From Anastatus disparis (Eukaryota; Arthropoda; Insecta; Hymenoptera; Eupelmidae), in NCBI GenBank assembly GCA_017163975.1, contig JAFFSR010000347.1:10297501-10361500 (forward strand): a stretch of 64,000 nucleotides of DNA. The letters run 5' to 3'. The position numbers and the translations under genes are program-made. Positions 55,398 to 64,000 of this stretch are shown here, piece by piece. The first letter of the stretch is position 1, and each line of letters begins with the position of its first letter. The notes beneath the pieces were generated by a model that was not told the origin of the DNA, did no database searches, and was given only the letters and a program-made list of their open reading frames with translations.

Positions 55398-58300
55398 CAG
55401 GGTTACCAGATCGACTAGAGCTAACGGCGCCACCTAGAAGTGGTGAAGTCGCCAATAATTGCTATAATTCGAAAATCACCATAAAAAGCGCCAAATTTTC
55501 AAATTATATTAACTTGTAAATACATCAATTCAAATAATTTTAAAGTTAAATTATAAATATAACATATAACAAAATAATACAAAATTTTCATAGAACATTT
55601 TTTATTTTATTCAAATCATCTTTTTAAATATTTTTAAATATTTTTTTTACAAATAGGAACGTCAAATTTAATACATATTAGTTTTTCATTTTAAATATTA
55701 AATAAAATTTATATAAATTGACATGAATAATAATAGTTACAAAGAAGTTAATAAATAAATTATATATTTTCATGAATACTAATGCAAGGATTTTCAAAAT
55801 CTTTTAATATATCGAAAATTTCATATTCTTCTTCTTCGTCTAAACTAGTAATTTTGGTACCTGCGTTATCAGTTTTTGGCTTATATATTACACTAGAATT
55901 AAAGTCTTTAATCATAGCAATATTTGGTTTAAAATGTTTACAACATTCATTACGAGCGTAAAAATGTATTTTAATTCTTAGAATTGCATTTAAAAGTTCT
56001 ACTAACATTCTATTACGGCATTTGGTTTTAATGCTATTCATGATGGAGGAAACTCTCTCGACAACTGCATTGCTAGTTGGTAAGGAAAGCAAAGTAAGAG
56101 CAAATGAAGCCAATTCTCGAAAAACAAACTTATCACCTGCATTTTTGAAAATATAAACTTCAGACCAAAATTTGTAAACATCATTTAATTTTGATGGATC
56201 TAATATAGCAGTCCAATTAACTTGCTGTATTTTATTGTACTGATTTTCTATTTGTCCCAGTTTAGATTTATCTGCAAAAACATCTAAGAAATGTAAATCA
56301 GCAAATTTTGGCCTAATTTGATTTAAACAAATTACAGGTGATAATACTTTGAGTTGTTTAAAATATTTTAAATTATTTGGTAGTCTTGTAATTAATTGAA
56401 GGCATAATTTCTTTATATAATTGAAAGCTCTTGTTTCTAAATCAATTTTTTTTTCAGTGGAGATCAATGTTTCCAACGAAGCCATTTTATATTCTATGCC
56501 GTAATCTGCATCTTGTATTTCCAAATAAGCTAGATCATTTTCTAACGACTTGACAATAGTTTCAAATCCTTGAGATATAAAATTTGGCTGTAGAATCTTT
56601 CGCGCTAATAAAGTTATGAGATTTACCAAGTCATCATAAGCACAGCCTATGTTTGCACAATCACGTTGAAACGCTATGTTTACGTCATTTATTTCAAACA
56701 AAATTGGTTGGACGAATTTTAAATATAAAAAGTTTGTATTATCATTAAACATTTCACATAATAATCTTGCAGTATAACATTTCTCTTTATTAACAACTAC
56801 ATTAAAGTGCGTTTTTAGTTCGAAGTAATGTTCTGTAATTACTTGCACTACGTGATATCTTGCTAGCCATCGAGTAGCAGAGAATTGAACAAAGTTATGA
56901 AAATCTTTTGAAGTTTTATCATTATTTTTATTTAAAGTATCCCATAAAATTTTGTAATCTGATCTACGTAATGGACTGTTTGAAAACCAATTAAAAACAT
57001 TATGACAGAGGAATTCGATAGAAGCAGGAAATTCTCTTACAGCTTCTGATGCAACCAAATTCAAAGCATGGCAAATGCATTTGACCAATTGCAATTTAGG
57101 AGCTTGCGATTTTAAGAGGATATAGAGTGAGTTATTTTTACCGCAAAAGTTTGAACCACCATCGGTACCCAAACCTACAATATTTTCTAAAGGCAGCTTT
57201 ATTTCATTAACAAAGGCGATAAGTACTTCGTATAAAGATTTTGCATCTGCTTTACCAATTTCCAATATCGCCAAGAAATCTGTTAATATTTGATTCCTTT
57301 TAACACTAAAATATTTAATACAAATACATAAATATTTGAATTTAGAAACATCAGTAGATTCATCAACTATAAATGAGTAGGGCATATTGCCTACATCATT
57401 TACTAAACTGATGAAAAGGTTAGGAGCAATGACAAATTTTATTAAATTTGTACACTTTGTTCTGTGAAGTTTGAACTCTTTAAATTTCAAATCATTCAAT
57501 AAATCACAAAGATGATCAACACTACGAATACTGCTATGACAAGCAATGTAGACTGCAAGTTTCAAATCCCTCTCTTTATCTTGCGTATTTGCATTTAAGT
57601 TGTGCATAAAAGAAATTTTAATTTGCTTGAAGGACAAGCTTTCCATTTTCTGTATATGAACTTGCGTTTCACTATGTTTCTGCAAATCTCCATGATGAGC
57701 ACGATACTCTTTACAACAGATTTTGCAGTAAGCTTGTTTATCAATATTACCCAATTTATTTTTACACAGCCATCCTGGAAAATAAATAAAATAAACGTAG
57801 AAATTAATTTAATTATTATTTTATTCTACTAATCTTATTATTGTTTCGTATAAAGTATGTATACTACGATAAAGTATAATTTTTAAAAATGACCTGGAGG
57901 CGAAGCAAATTAAATAAGGCGTTTATTAAAATTTTTGTGCAATTCAAAACACTATTTTATAAGTAAATCAATTTATTTTCAGGAACACTTATTGTAACAT
58001 TAACCGAATGGTATTACGAAAATTGAAAAACTAAATTAATTAAACGTTTAACCGTTGTATTCAATAATTTTACTAACCTTGAGCCCATGTTTCCTTTTCC
58101 CAATCGGCATTTTAACTTCTTGATTTTACGACTGATGGCTTTTTGGATTTAGTTTTCAACATTTTGAATAAGAATTAACATTACAAATATATATGGTAAA
58201 AGAATTATAATTCACTATTTCTCTTTGTTCGGCAGTAGATAACTTCTCTTCAAAGCATGCAGCTATTGTCCTTTATTAACGAATAAAAGCCATAAACTTA

Positions 58301-58876
58301 TAAGATATATTGTGCCGCCTCACGTGTTAGAATAGCAACAAAAAGAGAGATGAAGATATTACTGGGGGCTCACTTTTACTCTCGCATACAAAGGTAAGTG
58401 GGGATCCCCACTACCGTAGCGATTAAAAAGAGAAAGTTAGCCCCCATATATTGTTTTCTCTTTCTAATCATGGAAGAAAATCTCCTGTTTGAACGTTCAG
58501 TCTATTTGTATAAGTCTATGATAAAAGCACTATAGTTTTATTTTACGAGATAAAGAAAGAGCGAGCACAAATAAGCTAGAGCTGAAATAAGTAAGGTGAG
58601 GAAATACTATTGCGAAAGACATGGTGCGTCAACTCGAGCGCCTGCAGACGGTAATAAATGAAACTGTTTTTCCGCCTAGAATTTGAAATTGAAAGCTTGG
58701 AATCAGATTTAAATTCGAAAAAAAATATCTTTTAAAAAAAGACGTGTCGCCAAAATCGCCAAGTTTTTTTTAGAAATTCGCCAGAAAATCGCCAGTCGCC
58801 AATTTCCTGAATTTTGTCGCCATCGGCACTGAAAAATCGCCAGTTTGGCGAGAAATCGCCACGTCTGGTCACCCTG
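55398..58876 (-). mobile_element. hAT transposon, 3479 bp, with 8-bp duplication
   Basis: Ends CAGGGTTACCAGA and complement (CAGGGTGACCAGA). An 8-bp target duplication TTTCCATG is at 55390-55397 and 58877-58884, the hallmark of hAT transposition. The right subterminal region carries many TCGCCA motifs (about 58750-58860), typical transposase-binding repeats. The element lies inside the downstream ORF of the gypsy element and is therefore younger. Confidence 0.93.
55760..58162 (-). CDS. hAT transposase, two exons, one nonsense in exon 1
   Basis: Exon 2 (57774-55760) is open over its whole length of about 670 codons. It carries a BED-like zinc finger (YCKICCKEYRAHHGDLQKH), the SVRWLARYH-like FSATRWLARYHVVQ segment, and the C-terminal dimerisation region (LPTSNAVVERVSSIMNSIKTKCRNRM). 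Upstream, an acceptor TTTTCCAG at 57775 pairs with a donor AAG/GTTAGT at 58077, both phase 1. Exon 1 then starts at ATG 58162 and ends at 58078. TAA at 58112-58114 in exon 1 is the only break I see, so this copy may have been active recently or may start elsewhere. It would catalyse excision and insertion of the element. Confidence 0.85.
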
Positions 58877-58884
58877 TTTCCATG

Positions 58885-59529
58885 GTCTCCGGTGCTAATT
58901 CTATTAGTTCGTGGGCGCCACTATAAGTTTTCTTCTCCTTTTCTTGACTCTCTTCTTCATTAATTAAATCAATCACCTCTGGTACGTTAGTTCTATTTTT
59001 GGCGCTACTATAATCCTTGGCTCTTTCGCTCTCTTCCACATGAGGTCGTCTAAGCTCTCCTAGACGCCTGGGAATGGCTCCCTGCTGAGTGGCTGCAATT
59101 AACTCTTGGCATACTCTGATGGAAGATGGACCAAACCATGCCTGACGGTCGGGATCTGCAGGAAAATTTAGAATCTGAATGACCCTAACACTCGTTGTTT
59201 GTGCTACTGTCTGGCACTCTTCTTGATACGTCTCTTCTTGTTCCTCTACCCACTGGTCATACCAGCTTTGGCTTGGACGTTCCACTACTTCCATAGGCTG
59301 CTCATTTATTGACGGCTCAGCTGTAACCAAGGCCAGCGAGTTCATCATTGGCCTCCTTCTTCTCAGGCTGATCTTCTTTAGTTGGCTCATCTTGGTGTGA
59401 AAATGCAGCGATTACTCCTGTAGTAATTGACTCAGCTGGCGGCGCAAATTCTGGAAAGGGTACATGCCTACCAGCAAACCTTTCTCCTCTCTTTTGCCAG
59501 GCTCTTGGCATTTTGGGTAATTTATTCAC
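58885..59529 (-). pseudogene. Gypsy downstream ORF, 5' part
   Basis: Begins at ATG 59529 (MNKLPKMPRAWQKRGERF), 26 bases after the pol stop. A one-base shift near 59340 moves to a second frame that stays open to the hAT border at 58884. The composition is Glu/Gln/Pro-rich without recognised domains. It forms one gene with 54557-55389. No signal peptide or membrane segment is visible, so it does not look like an envelope gene. Confidence 0.55.
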
Positions 59530-59554
59530 CTGTTAAATCAGAAAAAGAATTAGT

Positions 59555-60660
59555 TCATTTGACACTACTCTTATTGCCTAGGGGATTTCTAGGAGGGACA
59601 TATCTTTTTAAATCAGAAATGTGTGCCTTACTGATTTTTCGATTTCGCTCTTCTCCCTGCCCTAGTATATAAACTACCGGTGATTTTACTTCTACAATCT
59701 CATACGGCCCTTCATACTTCGGCGCTAATTTTGCTGAAAACTTTTTAAACGCGTCTGACAGTACATGATTTTTTTGCATAACTTTATCACCTACGAAGAA
59801 ACGTACGTCTTTTCGGCCTTTATTATAGATCTTTTCTTGTTTCGCTCGCGACTCGTCAATATGTCTCGCTACTAAATCACGCAACACATCTAATCTTTTT
59901 AACCTATCTATCCATGCCTCTGGCTCTATTCTTTTAATCAATTTTATACTCTCAATCTCTCTTCGCAAGCTCGCTACCGACCTAGGGTGACGCCCGTAAT
60001 TTAGAAACGCGGGTGAAACTTTAGTTGACGATTGCACAGCTGTATTAACGGCGTGTCGAAATTCATGTACGTGTATATCCCAGTAGCGATAATCGTTGCC
60101 TACAAATGTCGCAATCATTGTTTTTAAAGTACAATTTACACGCTCTACAGGGTTGGCTTGTGGGTGATACGGTGGCGTAGTCACATGTTTAATTCCGTAA
60201 TCTTTTAAGGCTTTCTCGACGTTTTGGTTATCAAATTCTTTACCGTTATCTGTTAAGAAATAGTCTGGCGTTTCCCAACGAAAAACTATTAATTCTTCTA
60301 ATGCTTTTACCACGGATTTACCATTGGCTTTTCTTAACGGCTTTAACTCGACCCAACGCGTATACAAATCTTGAAAAACGATCAAGTACTTATGCTGCGA
60401 TTTACTTGGCGGAAATTCCATAAGATCGGCTGCTACTACTGACCACGGCCTTTCTACAATTCTATGACCCATCAAACCCTGTGCGCCTGTCTGTGTTACT
60501 TTGTAACGCTGGCACTGTTCACATGCTTTAATAAAATTGTGCACATCTTGATAAATACTTTTCCAATAATACTCGCGCGCTAATCTATCATACGTTTTCT
60601 CGATCCCTAGATGTCCTGTTGTCGGCGTACAATGAGCTTCTTTTACTCGTTCACTCGTTC
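59555..60660 (-). pseudogene. Gypsy integrase domain
   Basis: HHCC zinc region (VKEAHC...GHLG then CEQCQRYK) and DDE core with the first Asp in SVVAADLMEF, the second in FLTDNGKEF and the Glu in NPVERVNCTLK. The C-terminal domain ends with a GPYEIVEVKSP-type motif and TAA at 59555. The frame differs from that of the RNase H part because of an indel near 60645-60665. Integrase inserts the cDNA; the catalytic triad is intact. Confidence 0.9.
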
Positions 60661-62872
60661 TCTATGCTCTATAGGCACTAATAGTTTCCAATTTTCTTCT
60701 CTATGTGTCACTGGGTCTAATAGTGGATCTTCTCTAAACCTATACAAGCATCCATCTTCAACTTTCCAATCTTTGTACTTTAACGGAGATTTTACAACTT
60801 CATCCATGAGGTGCAAATAATTACTGTCTCTTATTTCTTCAAATGCTGACACTACTTCTTCTGTTCCATAGATTCGAGAGAGTGCATCTGGCTTTTTATT
60901 CAAAGCTCCCTTTCTATGAATAATTTGATAGTCCCACTGCTGCATTTCTAACGCCCAACGAGCTAGTCTACCTGTTGGATCTTTCAAGTTTCTTAGCCAC
61001 TTTAAGGCGCTATGGTCAGTTATTACTTTGAATTTATATCCTTCTACATACGGTCTAAGCTTCTCAATGGCCCACTTTACAGCTCAACACTCCTTTTCTG
61101 TAGTAGAATAGTTTTTCTCTGCTTGTGTTAATATTCGACTTATATACACGATTGGGTGCTCCCCATCTTTTTCTTCTTGTGATAACACGGCGCCAATTGC
61201 ATACCCACTTGCATCGCATTGCACTGTAAAAGGCTTACTAAAGTTAGGCCTTGCTAGCACTGGCGCTGTCGTTAAAGCTATCTTTAATGCTTCAAAAGCT
61301 TCTTGCTGCTCGTCATTCCACTCCCACTTCTGATTTTTGCGCAGTAATTTCACTAATGGCAATTTAAACTCGGCGACGTTCTCTATGAAGCGTGCATACC
61401 ACCCTACCATACCAAGAAAACTGCGTAATTGTTTAACAGTTCGTGGCGCAGGACAATTCATTACTGGCGCTATTCTCTCTGGGTCTGGCCTCAGTCCATC
61501 CTTATCTAACAAGAATCCTAGATAAGATACTTAAGAGCAGCAAAATTCACACTTCTTTTTATTGATTTCTAACCCGGCATCTACTAATTTTTGTAACACT
61601 ACTTCTAACCAGTGTAAATGCTCCTCGAAGGTTTCAGTCGTTATTATGATGTCGTCAAGATAGCCAAATACGTAGGGTTCGAACGCAGGACCAAATAAGA
61701 GATCGATAAATCGTTGTTGTATTCGCGGCGCATTAGTAAGGCCAAAACTCATTCGCTTGAATTGCCATAAACCTGAGCCAGGGACGGCGAAAGCCGTGTA
61801 CTTGCGGCTTGAGCGCTCCATAGGTACTTGAAAATACGCCTGTTTTAAATCTATTTTCGATAAATACTTGGCGTTACGCAATTTATCCAAAATAGAGTCC
61901 ATATTAGGTAACGGATGCTCATCCTTTTTAGTTACTTTATTTAAATCTCGGTAATCGACGCAAAATCTCCAAGATCTATCGGGCTTTCTTACTAATACTG
62001 GGGCGCTACTCCAATCGCTCGCAGATCTCTCTATGATATCCTCTTTATAAAGTCTTTGCACTTCAGCGTGAGCTATTTCGAGCATTTTCGGCGACATACG
62101 GCGCAACTTATGTCTCACAGGCGGCGCACCTTGTACATCGATATGATGTTCCGTTAGATGTGTCACTCCTGGTTTTCTAGTTGCTGTTGCTAAAACTCGT
62201 TCGACCAGCTGTTCGACTTTTTCTCTCTCTTCATTACTAAGTTCTGAAATTCCTGCGCACTCAGCATAAATTTTTGTTTCGTTATCTTCTTTATTTAGTA
62301 AGAAAGGGCGCCAGTCACCATCAGAAATTCTCCATAGACCTCTTCCTAAGCGAACGTCAAAATCAAATGCTGTACAGAAATCCATGCCTAAAATGATTTC
62401 TTGATCAAGTGCAGGTACGCCTTTTAACTCTATGTTTCTTGTGACTCCTTCGATTTCCATGAGAGTTTTTAACACACCTAAAACCTTAGTAGCTTTGCCT
62501 GTAGCTGTGTGCACCAGTGTTTCATTAGGCTTTAGCTTTTGACGAAATTTTTCAACTACCTTAGGGCCTATTAAGGATAGTGTGGCGCCCGGATCAAGCA
62601 AGGCTCAATAAGGCTCTCCGTCTAACACAACTATTAAAAAGTTACGATTTTCAGTAGAGACGCCTGCAAGCTCTTGGCTTTCGTCTTCCTTCTTTGACGC
62701 ATGAAAAGTTCCCCTCCCCTCGACGCTACTACTCCCTCTTTCGTTTGGTGGCTCTGCCGCTTCTCTCTCCCTTGCACGCATTTCTTCACAGTTCTCTAAG
62801 CGTTCTAAAACTCTCATGACGCTCTCTAGTTGCCCTCTGCTTCTTCGGCGATCAGCTGATTCTCCTTCTCTC
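60643..62872 (-). pseudogene. Gypsy protease, reverse transcriptase and RNase H
   Basis: Ty3/gypsy pol in one frame with several nonsense codons. The protease is at the start (LLDPGATLSLIG) and the RT runs from VGV-type linker to SDWSSAPVLVRKPDRSWRFC, LSKIDLKQAYFQ and the catalytic YLDDIIITT. RNase H includes FTVQCDASGYAIGAVLSQ and the ALNKKPDALSR end. Breaks are TGA 62605-62607 just before the protease motif, TAA 61531-61533, TGA 61084-61086, then the frameshift before integrase. Domain order protease, RT, RNase H, integrase fixes gypsy type. Confidence 0.92.
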
Positions 62873-63292
62873 TCACTCTGTATGTCTCTGCAGTAACGAT
62901 TCTATCTCTCCCTCCGAAAATTCTCTCGCCGTAAGAGAAGAAACGCCGTTTTTTGTAGGCACTATATCGTTAAAGTTCGGGTGCCACAAGCCTCGCCTCT
63001 GTAATCTCTCTCTTACAATTTCTGCATTTTCTTCCTTTTCGCTCGCTGTCTCTTTTTCAAACTGCATTTTCTCCTCATTTATTTCAGTTTTTCTCGCTAT
63101 TATTTCTTCTCTGCTCTCACTCTTACTTTTTTTTCTGTCTCTCTCTTCTTTTTCATTATTTTTATTGTCTGTCTCTTTTTCTCTTTCGCTCTTCTTGTCG
63201 GCGCCACTAAAATTATTTACCCGGGGAACAAAAGAACTCACTTCTGTTCCCCGCGTTTCAAGTTTCCCATATTTACTCGAAGCGAAGCGCAA
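62873..63292 (-). CDS. Gypsy pol N-terminal spacer, Glu/Lys-rich
   Basis: A 139-codon frame overlapping the end of gag by about 55 bases in a different frame. This suggests programmed frameshifting from gag into pol, as in many gypsy elements. It contains a long charged, coiled-coil-like stretch (EREKETDNKNNEKEERDRKK). It leaves the pol frame at about 62880 through an indel. Confidence 0.55.
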   Translation of the reverse strand: MRFASSKYGKLETRGTEVSSFVPRVNNFSGADKKSEREKETDNKNNEKEERDRKKSKSESREEIIARKTEINEEKMQFEKETASEKEENAEIVRERLQRRGLWHPNFNDIVPTKNGVSSLTAREFSEGEIESLLQRHTE

Positions 63293-64000
63293 TCAGGACA
63301 CGTTTTAAAGGTAAATCCGGGCCTCTCGCAATTTTGGCAAACTACTGTTGATTTTTGCGCTTTATTAAGACATTCTCGGCTAGAATGACCCTTTAAATTA
63401 CAGCTGTAGCAGACGATGTCCGGGCATTCTAAAGCTCTATGTCCTACTGCTTGGCAGATTCGGCACATGCCTAAAAATTCACCTCTTTCATTGCTTCTTG
63501 CTGCAGCTACGTCTCTTACTGGTTGATATCTTCTCTAATTTATCGGGCGCGTATTCTCATAGCAATTGTGATTTCCATTTCGCTGCTGGTTATTATTAGG
63601 CCACTGTGAACTTCTACCTAACCAATTGTTTCCTGCTTGACGCAAATTATTATCATTTTCATAAGTTATACGATAATTTTGACTATTTTCAAAGTTACTT
63701 GGTCGCAAGGAATTCGGTATGTTTGTTGCTGGCGCTTCTATCGTCGCAGCAACAGTTCCAGACATTGGCATCTCATTTCTCTCTTGGTTAATCTCTCTAT
63801 CTAAACCTTGTTCGTTATGAGGACTCTCTTGGCTCGCGTTGTTGTCTCTATTCTTTTGCTGTTTATTATTTTTCTTATTATTCTTCTTTGACTCTGTTAC
63901 TGACGCTACTGCTACAACTTCTTCTTCTATAGCTGCAAGCTTGTGCTTACTTGCAGCGCCGATGAAAGCTGTCCCCTTAACTCGCATTTTCTCTGCAGGA
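63238..64000 (-). pseudogene. Gypsy gag, 5'-partial, zinc knuckles
   Basis: C-terminal part of a gag whose start lies beyond the window. An Asn/Gln-rich stretch (63535-63987) is followed after an in-frame TAG (63535-63537) by three Cys clusters: CRICQAVGHRALEC, CYSCNLKGHSSREC and CQNCERPG...CPDC. It stops at 63238. Nucleocapsid role by family. The third cluster pattern is repeated in the downstream ORF at 54557-55389. Confidence 0.8.

Overview
The window is AT-rich eukaryotic nuclear DNA, most likely from an insect. A wasp or relative would fit, but the species cannot be told from the sequence. I find no host housekeeping gene. Almost everything recognisable is mobile: two Polinton/Maverick (adintovirus-like) integrated DNA viruses, LTR retrotransposons of Ty3/gypsy and Ty1/copia type, one LINE, one Tc1/mariner element, one hAT element, a tRNA-related short element, and many fold-back MITEs. 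GT-AG introns, TATA boxes and poly-A-tailed insertions fit an animal genome.

Layout. Polinton 1 (+ strand, about 1 to 10.7 kb) enters the window inside its DNA polymerase gene. It runs polymerase, an unknown Cys-rich ORF, packaging ATPase, two small virion-type genes, integrase, penton-like protein, a basic membrane-lytic-type protein, major capsid-like protein, and a truncated ORF. From 10.7 to 17.3 kb there are nested inverted repeats. Polinton 2 (- strand, about 17.6 to 31.7 kb) has the same order in reverse. It also has an intact phospholipase A2 gene, an adenain-like protease, two more small genes, and a multi-exon 5' end in front of the polymerase. The two elements lie tail to tail and differ in base composition: 1 is very AT-rich, 2 clearly less so. 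They are different lineages, not a recent duplication.

To the right come tandem repeats (31.9-33.2 kb), a tRNA-related repeat (33.6-34.2 kb), a MITE (34.9-35.1 kb), a 5'-truncated LINE (35.5-38.2 kb), a TTAA-flanked fold-back (40.6-41.4 kb), a Tc1/mariner element with roughly 570-bp terminal repeats (41.6-44.9 kb), a decayed copia element split by a MITE (46.4-50.0 kb), and a gypsy element entering from the right edge (about 53.7-64 kb). A hAT transposon with its target duplication sits inside the gypsy element's last ORF.

How the genes work together. Each Polinton carries replication (protein-primed family B polymerase), integration (DDE integrase with chromodomain), packaging (FtsK/HerA-type ATPase) and virion genes (double and single jelly-roll proteins, protease, basic and hydrophobic peptides, phospholipase A2). 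Neighbouring genes overlap by a few bases (TAATG, TGATG, ATGA). Both copies are dead as whole units because of nonsense codons, frameshifts, deletions and insertions. Some ORFs stay open: the capsid-like gene in element 1, and the penton-like, phospholipase, 217-codon and small 3' genes in element 2.
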